Shown: piece by piece, positions 43,997 to 52,138 of the stretch
Numbering within the stretch: position 1 is the first letter of the stretch
Layout of the letters: every line of letters begins with the position of its first letter
Source: CALMKX01 sp036274895
GTDB lineage: Bacteria > Acidobacteriota > Thermoanaerobaculia > Multivoradales > SZUA-115
DNA: 64,000 bases
Direction of reading: 5' to 3'
Assembly: GCA_036274895.1 (NCBI GenBank)
Contig: DASUEU010000050.1
Location: 80,510 to 144,509, forward strand
Program-made: the position numbers and the translations under genes
The notes under the pieces: model-generated
What the model was told of the DNA's origin: nothing
Database searches by the model: none
Seen by the model: the letters and a program-made list of their open reading frames with translations, nothing else

Positions 43997-44197
43997 CTAG
44001 CTGCCTTCGTCGTTGCGTCGGGCCAGGTAGCGCTGCACGGCCCTCGCGAGCCGCGGGCGCGGCCGCTCAGAATCGTCCAGGGCAATCAGAAACGCGTCCC
44101 ACTCCCGTGGAGTGAGAGTCAGGGTCGGCTCACTGATCGAGATCCGCTCGTCGATCTGTTTCTGGTGGTCGGTTTTTGGAGCTGGCATCATGGCCAC
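43997..44197 (-). CDS. Small protein resembling the C-terminal part of DUF1778 antitoxins
   Basis: A 66-residue reading frame from GTG 44197 (ATGs at 44191 and 44188 are alternatives). The segment LTLTPREWDAFLIALDDSERPRPRLARAVQRYL matches the C-terminal toxin-binding part of DUF1778/TacA antitoxins as I remember them, but the N-terminal ribbon-helix-helix DNA-binding part and the usual acetyltransferase toxin are missing. It follows the PIN-domain gene by 4 bases and ends right before the cyclase start, so it is probably co-transcribed with the toxin-antitoxin pair. It may be a remnant or a trimmed antitoxin. Confidence 0.5.
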   Translation of the reverse strand: MAMMPAPKTDHQKQIDERISISEPTLTLTPREWDAFLIALDDSERPRPRLARAVQRYLARRNDEGS

Positions 44198-44201
44198 TCA
44201 G

Positions 44202-44621
44202 TCAGCTACGCAGCAATGCCTCGAACCCGGCCTGAGTAAAATGTCGATCGTTGGTCAGAGCTTGCCGGATCGCCAGCTCGTTCATCACCTGGAAGCTCGC
44301 ACAGTCGACCAAGCCCCAGTCCTTGTCCGGCCGTTGGCGGTAGAACTCGAGTGCCGCCACCCTGCGCTGGCGATCGATCTCGATCACCAGGGTTTGGGGC
44401 GTGCCCTGCAATCGTTCGACAGCCTCGCAGAACGCCACCCGAGCCAGTGACTTGGCGAGGCCGTTGCCCGTCTCTGCGATCACCCAGTCGGTTGTGACGA
44501 CCGCTACACCGCCGAGGATCAGACGATTCCACCAAGCTCGGGATGCGCCGTGCAGGCCGTCGGAGGCGTTGAGCAAGGCTACCCAACCGTTGGTGTCCAG
44601 GAAGAACCGGGACTCAACCAA
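44202..44621 (-). CDS. PIN-domain ribonuclease toxin (VapC-like)
   Basis: A 139-residue PIN domain. The acidic residues of the active site are visible in FFLDTNGWVALL (first Asp), VIAETGNGLA (Glu) and DWGLVDCASFQVM (later Asp). VapC-type toxins cut tRNA or rRNA. It reads from TTG 44621, preceded by AAGGAG, and its start overlaps the end of the antitoxin gene by 8 bases. The toxin seems intact. Confidence 0.85.
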   Translation of the reverse strand: MVESRFFLDTNGWVALLNASDGLHGASRAWWNRLILGGVAVVTTDWVIAETGNGLAKSLARVAFCEAVERLQGTPQTLVIEIDRQRRVAALEFYRQRPDKDWGLVDCASFQVMNELAIRQALTNDRHFTQAGFEALLRS

Positions 44622-44838
44622 GCTTCTCCTTGGGATGTCCGTAAAGGTAGTGGTCGATGTTCTCGGCGAGGTCTGGGATTCCGGTCTCCACCGCCAGGTC
44701 TGGAATGCTCAACAATGACTCGATTCCCTCGTCCAGCTCCAGCGATTCGACCTCCACCCGCACCGCGACCCCCTCTGCCAGCTCGAGTGGCTCTTCGAGC
44801 AAGATCTGACCTCCGCTGACCCGGCCGTGATAGGTCAT
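44614..44838 (-). CDS. Putative antitoxin partner of the PIN toxin
   Basis: A 74-residue protein directly upstream of the PIN gene with an 8-base overlap. Residues 1-35 (HGRVSGGQILLEEPLELAEGVAVRVEVE) look like a small beta-barrel DNA-binding start of the type found in some VapB-like antitoxins; the rest is acidic (IPDLAVETGIPDLAENIDHYLYGHP) and could wrap the toxin. The ribosome site is close to ideal: AAGGAGGTG at 44844-44852. Assignment rests on gene order and size. Confidence 0.75.
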   Translation of the reverse strand: MTYHGRVSGGQILLEEPLELAEGVAVRVEVESLELDEGIESLLSIPDLAVETGIPDLAENIDHYLYGHPKEKLG

Positions 44839-44865
44839 GAACCCACCTCCTTGCGTTGATCCGGC

Positions 44866-44894
44866 AGCATACGCCGCTTCGGACGCCGGCTCCA
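44866..44894 (-). promoter_or_regulatory. Promoter of the PIN toxin-antitoxin pair
   Basis: On the minus strand TATGCT (44866-44871), the same -10 as two other promoters here, is preceded at 17 bases by a weak TGGAGC. The antitoxin start follows 28 bases downstream with a strong ribosome site. Confidence 0.5.
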
Positions 44895-44903
44895 GACACC
44901 CCC

Positions 44904-46253
44904 CTACCGCCCCACCACCTCCGCCACCCCCGCGAGCAGCCCGCGGAAGCGCTCGCGGTCGAAGGCTTCGGGGTCTTGGTCGAGGTCGTCGTAGAGGCGG
45001 TCGAGGCGGGTGCTGAGCTCGCCGCCGGCGCGCAGCGGGTCGCCCCCGACCAGGAAGCCCACCAGGGTGCGGGTGGCGAAGTAGGCCTGCTCGGCGGAGT
45101 GGACGTCGGTCCCGAGCCAGCCGTCCCGGTCGGCGGCGAGGGCCCCGAGAGCCGCCCGCACCCGCGGAGCGTCCCAGGCGAGGGCGGCGATCGCCCCCTC
45201 CACCCGGGCGAGCAGGGCCGCGGCTTCCTCGGCCTTGGCGGCCACCTCGGCCGGGCGGTTCAGCTTCTCGACCGCCGCCGCCAACTCCCGCACCTTGGCG
45301 TCCAGGGCTGGCCGCTCAGCCGGCGCCGCCAGCTCCACCAGCTCGCGCAGCACGGCCCAGCGCGCCGGGCTCCACGGCGGCAGGCCGATGCGCTCCCGGC
45401 CGCGGAAGGCGTCCGCCCGGCGCCAGCGTTCGTCCTTCAAAGAGTGGTGGCACGAGTAACACGAGAAGTCCACGAAGTCCGGCCAGCGCTCGCTCCGGGC
45501 CCGGCGGGCCAGGTCCTCGAGCCCGCGGCGGAACGAGGCCGCTTGGCCCACAGCCCAGGTGGCCGTCCCGGTCCCCGGCCGCGGTTTCCAGTGCGGCGAC
45601 GTGGCCAGGCCCCAGGTCTCGAGCTCGAAGGTCAAGGCCGGGTGGCCGGCGGCGATCAGCTCGTGGTCCACCGTGCGGCCCCCCTGGCCGAGGTGGCAGC
45701 CCAGGCAGGTGCGCGCCCGCACGGCCGGGCTGGCGAGGTCCACCAGGCCCTTGGCGACCGAATCGGCGTGGGTCCAGGAGGGATCCGTGTGGCCGTCCCG
45801 CCAGCCGGAGGCCGGGCCGTGGCAGCCCTCGCAGGAGATGCCGTCCTCGAGCGCAAGGGTGCCCCGCCTCCGCTCCGCCGGCACGGCGAGGGCGTGGCAG
45901 TCCAGGCAGCGTTGGGACTGGTGTGCGGCGCCCAGCTTCAGGTTGGCGGCGATGCGCTGGGACTGGCCGTCGAACAGCACGTTGTAAGCCCGCTGGTGCG
46001 GGTCCTGGCGCAGCCAGGTGAAGTACTCGTTGCCCAGCACCGTGTCCCCGGCGCGGGCCCGGGGGCTGCCGTGGCAGCCGCTCGCCAGGCAGGTACCCAT
46101 CCCCAGGTAGAAGCCCGGCTGGCCGCCGGCGATCGGCGGCGCCACCGCCGCCGGGGCCGGGGGCGCCGCGGGCGGCGCCTGGCCGAGGGTGAGGATCGCC
46201 AGGCCGGCGAGGGCGACGAACGCCAAGGCTGGGGAGAGCCGGTGGGAGCTCAT
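44904..46253 (-). CDS. Exported pentahaem cytochrome c
   Basis: A 449-residue protein starting at ATG 46253, which overlaps the stop of the decahaem gene (ATGA); the frame runs on upstream but has no role there. A signal peptide (LAFVALAGLAILTLG) is followed by an Ala/Pro linker. Haem sites: one CX4CH (CLASGCH) and four CXXCH (CLDCH, CEGCH, CLGCH, CYSCH). Extra histidines (HPALTFELETWG, HTDPSWTHAD) could be distal ligands. The last 150 residues are helical without Cys. It is the last gene of the redox operon. Its role is probably periplasmic or surface electron transfer; a nitrogen- or sulfur-compound reductase activity cannot be excluded. Confidence 0.9.
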   Translation of the reverse strand: MSSHRLSPALAFVALAGLAILTLGQAPPAAPPAPAAVAPPIAGGQPGFYLGMGTCLASGCHGSPRARAGDTVLGNEYFTWLRQDPHQRAYNVLFDGQSQRIAANLKLGAAHQSQRCLDCHALAVPAERRRGTLALEDGISCEGCHGPASGWRDGHTDPSWTHADSVAKGLVDLASPAVRARTCLGCHLGQGGRTVDHELIAAGHPALTFELETWGLATSPHWKPRPGTGTATWAVGQAASFRRGLEDLARRARSERWPDFVDFSCYSCHHSLKDERWRRADAFRGRERIGLPPWSPARWAVLRELVELAAPAERPALDAKVRELAAAVEKLNRPAEVAAKAEEAAALLARVEGAIAALAWDAPRVRAALGALAADRDGWLGTDVHSAEQAYFATRTLVGFLVGGDPLRAGGELSTRLDRLYDDLDQDPEAFDRERFRGLLAGVAEVVGR

Positions 46254-49200
46254 GGGGCCTCCTCGGCCGCCCGGGTGGGCGGCGCGTTGGGGACGGTGAA
46301 GGGGCGGCCGTTGCGCAGGAAGAGGCGCTGCATCTCCTCGAGGGTGAAGGGCCGGGCGCCGATGCGATTGAACACCGCCACCTGGTTGCCGCTCTCGTCC
46401 ACCGCCCGGTCCCGCTCGAGGCCGCGGGAGAGGGCCAGGGCCGGGCCGTGGGTGTGACGCTTGGCGATCAGCCGGGGAGCCGGGCGGGGCGAGAAGCCGA
46501 GGTAGCCCGGCACCGTCTCGGGCGAGGTGAGCTGGAGCACGGCGAGACCGTTGGCCCCATCCGCCACGTAGGCGAAAAGGCTGGCGTTGGTGGCGCCGAC
46601 CTTGACGTCGCGGGTGTCCGAGAGGGTGCCGGCGGCGTCGAAGATCTGGTCCACGACCGGGGCCTCGGGCTTCTCCACGTCGACGATCACCACGCCCCGC
46701 TCGCCCCCGGCCAGGTAGGCATAGGTGCGGGCCAGGTAGACGCTGCTCACCGCCCCCGCCTCCGGCAAGCGGGCGGCCACCCGCGGCCGCTCGGGGGCGG
46801 TGACGTCGAGTACGGTGAGCCCGTCCTCCCCGGCCACGAAGGCGTAGCGGAACTGCAGGGCCACGGCCTTGGCTCCTCGCAGGTCCGGCACCGTGGCCAC
46901 CAGCCGGGGCTCGAGAGGAACCTCCAAGTCCACCACCGCCAGGCCGAAGCTGCCCACCAGGTAGGCATGGCGGCCGGCGACGGCCAAGTTCTCCGCCCCC
47001 CGCAGCACGCCCTGGGGGTTGAACGTCACGGCCCGCTCGAGGAAGTTGTTGGTCGGGTCGCGGTCGGTCAAGGTGGTCACGTCGACCAGGATCAGCCCCT
47101 CCTCGCGGTCGGTGACCAGGGCGTAGCGGTAGAGGGGGTGCATGGGCCGCTCGCCGTTGGCCGGATCGGGGTTGGGGTTGCGGTGGGGGGCGATCGGCTG
47201 GTTGGTGGGCAGGGCCACGGAAGTGGCGAAGCGAGTCCGCACGAAGGTGCGCTGGCCCAGGGGCGAGACGGGGGCCGTGACAATGCGCTCCGAGAAGTCC
47301 TTGTTGTCGACGTTGGCGACGTCGAAGACCTCGAAGCCCCCGGCTCCCTTGGCAACAAACAGGTACTCGCCTCGCAGCTGGAGGGAGCGCACCTCCACCT
47401 TGCCCCGGCCGCCGTCGTGGTGGTGGGCCACGGCGAGCTCGAGCTGCCGCTCCTGGTGCCGGCGATGGAAGTCCGGATAGGCCAGGCGGTGGAGATAGCT
47501 GCCGACCACCGCCTGAGGCTCGTCCCACTCGGTCACCGCCACGGCCTCGAAGCCGTCCTTGCCCTCCCCCACCCAGGCGTAGCGCCCGATGAAGTTGACG
47601 AAGCCGGTACCCTGGAGCAGCAGCTGGGCCATCCAGGCGTTGTTGTCGCCGGCCTCGGAGAGGTGGCAGTCGCCGCAAGCCTTGGTCTCCCGGGTGCGCA
47701 CGGTGTGGGGCACGTGGGGGTTGAAGGCCTGGCTGGAGTAGCCGGGGGTCGAGATCGGCGGCTGCTGGAGGTAGAAGCGCTGGCGGTTCAAGTTGGTCGA
47801 CGACAGCACCAGGGCCGAGGACGACCTCACCGGCGCCACCTTACCGCCCTTGATGGGGCTGTTGCGGCCCAGCATGTAGACGTCCGCCCGCACCACCTGG
47901 GGGTTGTACGAGGCGTAGTTGCGGCTCTCCCCCCCCTCGTAGCGCAGCACCTCGCTCTTGACGTTGGCCTCCTGCGGCAGGTGGCAGCCGAAGCAGGAGG
48001 TGATCCAAGAGGAGTGGCAGGAGTAACACGTCATCTGCGACTCGCCGTGGGCGTAGCCCGGGGCCGCCGAGGCCGCTTTCTCGACCGCTCCCCAGGCCAG
48101 GTCGTCGCCGTCCCGGCGCACCGTCTTGGCCCACGCCGAGCGCTGGTTGTAGCGGGGGTGGCCGGGGGTCACCGAGTCCATGACCTGCGGCACCACCCAC
48201 TCCTGCCCGGGGTTGACCATCGAGCGCTGGACCAGCTCAACCCGCCCGGCATCGTCGTGCCGCCAGGAGAAGCGCCGGGCGCCGAAGGGGGTGGTGCCGC
48301 CCAGCAGGTCCGTGCCTCCGGGCGGCGCCGCCGGCCCGGAGGTGCGCAGGTTGGTGGGACCGCCCACACCACCGTGGCAGTCCTGGCACTCGATCTCGAT
48401 GGCGTTGCCGTACTCACCGTGGAGCAGGCCCTCGCCGTGGACGTCCTGGGAGAAGTGGCAGTCCGCGCAGTGCATCCCTCGCTCGAGGTGGATGTCCATC
48501 AGGTGCACGGCCTTGTCCAGGCGCGCCGGATCGTCGAAGGGCACGATCCGGCCCTGCCCATCGAGCAGGTTGCCCTTGCGGTCCCGGCTCAAGACCGCCC
48601 GGAACACCCAGCCGTGGCCGTGGTAGTCGGCGAAGCGGGTGTGTCTCGTTCGGTCGTTGAGCTCCGACACGCGCGCCAGGAAGGCTCCGTCGCCCCACAG
48701 CCCGCGAACGGCCGCCCCTTCCGGGTTGGCGTCCAGGCGTGAGCGGGTCTCGGCGGCCGTGGGGTAGCTCTGCTTCTCCGGCCACAGCAGCTCGCCGTCC
48801 GTCTCGTAGTCCCACATGGTGTAGCCCAGGTAGGTGTTGACGAAGGAGTTGGGCTGGTGCATGTGGCAGGACATGCACTGGGCCGTGGGCACCGCCCGGG
48901 TGAGCTGGTGGCGGATCGGGTGACCGGGCTCGCCCTTTGCCAGGGTCGGGTCCCCGCTCCGGGTGGTGCCGCCGTGGCCGGCCTGGGCCCACGGCCCCGA
49001 ATGCCGGGGCTCGCGGTCGTTGGCGTAGACGAGATGGCAGCCCGAGCAGCCGCTCGAGCGGAAGTCCCCGGCGTGGTCGTTGGTGCCCAGGAAGGAGAGG
49101 TGCGGGTCGTTGAGCCGCGTCTTGTGCAGGTTGATCAGGGCCGGGCTGATGCGCAGGCCGGTGCCCAGGCCGCGGTTCGAGAGGCGGATGTCGGGCTTGC

Positions 49201-50050
49201 CGGCCTCGTCCAGGGCGGCCGGGTTGGCGATCTCCGGGAAAGCCGAGGGCTGGAGGATGCCGCCCCGCTCGAAGGCCCGGAAGTACTCGCCGGGTTGGGT
49301 GGTCTGCCAGCGGGGCAAGGGCAGCAGGGCCGAGAGCGCCCCGCGGGCCAGCTCCTCGGGAGTGGGGGGCCGAAGGGGGCGGACGCCCTGGCCCGCCCCG
49401 GTGGCGGCGTAGGTCTCGCCGAGGATGGCCCGCTTGGTCGAGAGGATGCCGTTGGCGTAGCCCGCCGCGGCCCAGAAGATCGCCGCCGTGGTCATCGGGC
49501 TCTTCGCCACGGCGTTGACCTGCTTCTGATGGCAGGGGCCGCAGCTCTGCTGGGCCACCCGCAGGTCCCCGGGGTTGACGAAGCGGATCCACTCCGCGGA
49601 CTCGCGGTTGAGCAGGGCGTAGCTCCTCACCGGGTTGGCGGCGCTCGGTTTGCCGTCCGCACCCGTCCAGGCTTCGGGGAAGCGCGGCTCGGGGTGGGCC
49701 GCGTCCTTGGTCCGCGCCTCGCCGTCGCCGCCGTGGCAGTCCACACAGGCAAGGCGCACCGCCGCCGAGGCGTGAATGGGCTCGATGCCGGCGTGGCAGG
49801 ACAGGCAACCGACGCTCCCGGCCTCGGCCTCGGCGGTGGTGAGGCCGGGCGGGGCGGGAGGTCCGGTGACGGAAGGCTCGGCGGCGAAGGCCGAGAACAG
49901 GAGCGCGGCGAGGGGTACAGCTGCGAGCAGGTAGGCTGGGTTAGGCGCCAGCCGTAACCCAGCTCCCGGCCCGGCCCCCGGAGCTGGGTTACGCCGCAGA
50001 CGGCTAACCCAGCCTACGCTCCTGGGAATGAGATCCCTTGCTCTCGCCAT
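46250..50050 (-). CDS. Decahaem cytochrome c fused to a LVIVD-repeat propeller
   Basis: A 1266-residue exported protein. Ten CXXCH sites lie in the first 800 residues (CLSCH, CVDCH, CGPCH, CSGCH, CMSCH, CADCH, CQDCH, CYSCH, CFGCH, CGDCH). From about residue 880 six LVIVD-type blades follow (YLFVAKGAGGFEVFDVA, YALVTDREEGLILVDVT, YAFVAGEDGLTVLDVT and similar), a cell-surface propeller repeat. The start at 50050 is backed by a strong ribosome site (50053-50064). The N-terminus is abnormal: 11 residues, then 29 residues coded by a palindromic repeat, then the hydrophobic core LLAAVPLAALLFSAFA. Without the repeat this is a normal signal peptide. With the adjacent barrel protein it could form a conduit through the outer membrane. 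Confidence 0.92.
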   Translation of the reverse strand: MARARDLIPRSVGWVSRLRRNPAPGAGPGAGLRLAPNPAYLLAAVPLAALLFSAFAAEPSVTGPPAPPGLTTAEAEAGSVGCLSCHAGIEPIHASAAVRLACVDCHGGDGEARTKDAAHPEPRFPEAWTGADGKPSAANPVRSYALLNRESAEWIRFVNPGDLRVAQQSCGPCHQKQVNAVAKSPMTTAAIFWAAAGYANGILSTKRAILGETYAATGAGQGVRPLRPPTPEELARGALSALLPLPRWQTTQPGEYFRAFERGGILQPSAFPEIANPAALDEAGKPDIRLSNRGLGTGLRISPALINLHKTRLNDPHLSFLGTNDHAGDFRSSGCSGCHLVYANDREPRHSGPWAQAGHGGTTRSGDPTLAKGEPGHPIRHQLTRAVPTAQCMSCHMHQPNSFVNTYLGYTMWDYETDGELLWPEKQSYPTAAETRSRLDANPEGAAVRGLWGDGAFLARVSELNDRTRHTRFADYHGHGWVFRAVLSRDRKGNLLDGQGRIVPFDDPARLDKAVHLMDIHLERGMHCADCHFSQDVHGEGLLHGEYGNAIEIECQDCHGGVGGPTNLRTSGPAAPPGGTDLLGGTTPFGARRFSWRHDDAGRVELVQRSMVNPGQEWVVPQVMDSVTPGHPRYNQRSAWAKTVRRDGDDLAWGAVEKAASAAPGYAHGESQMTCYSCHSSWITSCFGCHLPQEANVKSEVLRYEGGESRNYASYNPQVVRADVYMLGRNSPIKGGKVAPVRSSSALVLSSTNLNRQRFYLQQPPISTPGYSSQAFNPHVPHTVRTRETKACGDCHLSEAGDNNAWMAQLLLQGTGFVNFIGRYAWVGEGKDGFEAVAVTEWDEPQAVVGSYLHRLAYPDFHRRHQERQLELAVAHHHDGGRGKVEVRSLQLRGEYLFVAKGAGGFEVFDVANVDNKDFSERIVTAPVSPLGQRTFVRTRFATSVALPTNQPIAPHRNPNPDPANGERPMHPLYRYALVTDREEGLILVDVTTLTDRDPTNNFLERAVTFNPQGVLRGAENLAVAGRHAYLVGSFGLAVVDLEVPLEPRLVATVPDLRGAKAVALQFRYAFVAGEDGLTVLDVTAPERPRVAARLPEAGAVSSVYLARTYAYLAGGERGVVIVDVEKPEAPVVDQIFDAAGTLSDTRDVKVGATNASLFAYVADGANGLAVLQLTSPETVPGYLGFSPRPAPRLIAKRHTHGPALALSRGLERDRAVDESGNQVAVFNRIGARPFTLEEMQRLFLRNGRPFTVPNAPPTRAAEEAP
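49931..50017. repeat. 87-bp palindromic element inside the decahaem signal-peptide region
   Basis: The ends are a perfect 14-bp inverted repeat (GTAGGCTGGGTTAG at 49931-49944, complement at 50004-50017), and an inner perfect 13-bp inverted repeat (49954-49966 and 49980-49992) encloses a 13-base loop. The element is 29 codons long, exactly codon-aligned, without stop in the reading frame, and separates the basic start from the hydrophobic core of the signal peptide. Confidence 0.9.
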
Positions 50051-50052
50051 GA

Positions 50053-50064
50053 CCCCCTCCTCCT
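50053..50064 (-). promoter_or_regulatory. Ribosome-binding site that fixes the decahaem start upstream of the repeat
   Basis: On the minus strand AGGAGGAGGGGG ends 2 bases before ATG 50050 and overlaps the barrel gene's stop. Because this strong site is upstream of the palindromic element, the element must be translated if the site is used. Confidence 0.8.
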
Positions 50065-52138
50065 AGAACGTCAAGATCAGGTTCGCGAAGCCGGCGAAGA
50101 GCACCGAGCCGTCCTCGTAGATGTCCTCGAAACCCGCGCCCGGCACCAGGGCCGCCACCCCTCCCACCACGATCACGTTCTGGTTCAAGAGCGGCCGCCA
50201 GCGCGCCCCCAGCGACAGATCGAGGCCAATCTCCTCCCGCACCTCGCGCTGGAACAGCACTGCCTCGATCGGCGCCGTCTCGACAAAGCGCAGGTAGTTG
50301 GCCGTGGCCACGGCCTTGAGCTTGGGCGTCAGCTCCATGTCGAGGCCCAGGCTCAGCAGGGTGAGCCCCGGGTTGACGAAGTTCGGCTGCCCCTCCTCCT
50401 TGCTGCTGCGCAGGGACGGCAGCAGGCTCCCCCGGTTGACCAGAGCCACACCCGTGCCGGCGAGGCGGATGCCCAGCCGGTTCCAGAACGAGAAACCGCC
50501 ACCGGCGAAGCTGGGGTTGTCGAAGATGGCATCGAAGCCCTCGGCATCGCGGTCGGTCGGGTCGTCGTCCCCCGAGGCGTAGAGCACGGCCACCTTCGGC
50601 CGGTACCAGTTGCGATCGATCGACAGCTCGAGGGCGGCCATGAAGGCCGAGATGTCCACCCCGTCGTCACCCTCGAAGTCCGGGTCCGGCCCGGCGATGG
50701 GGTTCAGGCTGTCCTCCCCCGTCACGTAGTAGAGGGCCGAGTCCACGTTCACCCGGCCGACGTGGCCGAAGCTGGTCCAGCCCAGATACAGGGCTTCGAT
50801 CTCGTGCGGTGTGAACGAGCCGATCGGGTCGGGCCGGGCGAGGAAGCCGTTGCGATCGAAGACGAACGTCGGCTCGTCTTTCAGGTAATGCAGGCTCCAC
50901 TGGCTGGTGTAGCCCTTGGTCAGAAAGTCCTGCCGGTACCAGTTGGCCACCGCCACCTGCTGATCGCGGAATTCCGGCCGGTTGAGGCCGCTGTTGGTGT
51001 CCTTTTCCAGCCGCTCGAAATAGGCCAGGTTGAACTGATCACGATTGGCGTTCAGGTTGCCGAACAGGCGCACGCCGAGGTTGGTGTCGGTGAAGACGAA
51101 GCCGCGGAAATCGCTCGAAAAGGGCTGCACGCCGGCGCGAATCGAAACGAAATCGTAGTTGGCGGAAAGGGTCGCCAGCTTGGCCTCGAAGAACAGCTCC
51201 TGGAGCGAGCCGCGGCCGTCCGTACGAGTGGTGCCGCGGCGCACGTCGGGTTTGACGATGGCGTTCTCGCGGGTGTTCAGATAGTTGACGTTGCCGGCGA
51301 GAGTGGCCTTGACCCGCCAGGTGAACGGTTTGAAGGCGGTGTCGCCTTTGAACAGATCCGCCGAGAGGAAAACGTTCTCGACGGCCAGCAGCTGGGCGTC
51401 GTCTCCGAAGAAGGAGATGCTCCCCGGCCGCACCGCCGACACGCCCGATGGCGTGGGGATGGTGAAGACGTCCAGCAGGGTGTCCGAGGTGGCGGTCAGG
51501 ACCAGGAACACGTCCTGGCCGAGGATGGGGTAGTCCCCCTTGAGCACGTTCTGGTTGTAGGGGTCCCAGCGCCGGCCCCGGGCGTTGATCTCGTAGGGCG
51601 GCGGAGCCAAGCGCCAGCGGTCGGTGGTCTCCGTGAAGTCGCCGGTGGTGGGATCTTCCGGGTCCTCCCAGGCGACCGGCGGAGCGAGCAGGGGCGGCCG
51701 GGGCAAGCGCCCTCGGGTCTCGACCAGCAGACCCTGGCGGGCGCTGCCGGTGCGGCCGTCGAGGTCGGTGACGGTCACCTCGACGGTGTAGGTACCGCGC
51801 TCGAGGCTCCAGGGGCATTCGAGGGCGAAACGCCCGTGCTCCTCGACGCGCCCGGAGCAGCTCAGATCCCCCACCGTCGCCACCACCGCCGAGCCGTAGG
51901 GAGCATCCGTCACTCCCACCACCAGCACCCCCGCCCCGGCCGAGACGATCGGCCGGCCTTCGTTGACCTCGAGGCGGAGGGCGCCCTCCTGAGCCGAAAC
52001 AGACCATGCGAGGAAAAGGACGAGGAACACGGCAAGAGGGCGGCCACGGGGGGCCGCCCCTACACCGGAGGTGCCCGGGCGGTATCCGTAGGGGCAGGCC
52101 CCCGTGCCTGCCCTCTTCGTCTTCAGCCACATCGTCAT
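50063..52138 (-). CDS. Outer-membrane beta-barrel protein of the redox operon
   Basis: A 691-residue protein. After the signal peptide come Ig-like strands (IVSAGAGVLVVGVTDAPYG, GTYTVEVTVTDLDGRTG) and then about 500 residues of amphipathic strands ending in NLILTF, the C-terminal phenylalanine usual for outer-membrane barrels. Lying next to the decahaem gene, it is the likely porin sheath of a cytochrome-porin conduit; no sequence family is recognised. The signal peptide is interrupted: MTMWLKTKRA, then about 25 residues from a palindromic repeat, then LAVFLVLFLAWSVSAQE. The ATG overlaps the stop of the HbpS-like gene (ATGA). Confidence 0.82.
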   Translation of the reverse strand: MTMWLKTKRAGTGACPYGYRPGTSGVGAAPRGRPLAVFLVLFLAWSVSAQEGALRLEVNEGRPIVSAGAGVLVVGVTDAPYGSAVVATVGDLSCSGRVEEHGRFALECPWSLERGTYTVEVTVTDLDGRTGSARQGLLVETRGRLPRPPLLAPPVAWEDPEDPTTGDFTETTDRWRLAPPPYEINARGRRWDPYNQNVLKGDYPILGQDVFLVLTATSDTLLDVFTIPTPSGVSAVRPGSISFFGDDAQLLAVENVFLSADLFKGDTAFKPFTWRVKATLAGNVNYLNTRENAIVKPDVRRGTTRTDGRGSLQELFFEAKLATLSANYDFVSIRAGVQPFSSDFRGFVFTDTNLGVRLFGNLNANRDQFNLAYFERLEKDTNSGLNRPEFRDQQVAVANWYRQDFLTKGYTSQWSLHYLKDEPTFVFDRNGFLARPDPIGSFTPHEIEALYLGWTSFGHVGRVNVDSALYYVTGEDSLNPIAGPDPDFEGDDGVDISAFMAALELSIDRNWYRPKVAVLYASGDDDPTDRDAEGFDAIFDNPSFAGGGFSFWNRLGIRLAGTGVALVNRGSLLPSLRSSKEEGQPNFVNPGLTLLSLGLDMELTPKLKAVATANYLRFVETAPIEAVLFQREVREEIGLDLSLGARWRPLLNQNVIVVGGVAALVPGAGFEDIYEDGSVLFAGFANLILTF
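52034..52117. repeat. 84-bp palindromic element inside the barrel signal-peptide region
   Basis: Two hairpin-forming arms face each other: 52038-52063 and 52088-52113, each with an 8-bp perfect stem. As inverted copies they match at 22 of 26 positions. With the flanking AAGAGGGC/GCCCTCTT ends the element spans 84 bp, 28 codons in frame. All four arm differences are compensatory within the stems. Confidence 0.88.

Noticed and set aside
46254..47678. Longer start for the pentahaem gene
   Set aside because: The extension overlaps the decahaem gene in another frame. ATG 46253 gives the signal peptide and the usual 4-base overlap.
46448..48742. 764-codon open frame on the plus strand opposite the decahaem gene
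   Set aside because: Antisense to the CXXCH and LVIVD regions, with no family resemblance.
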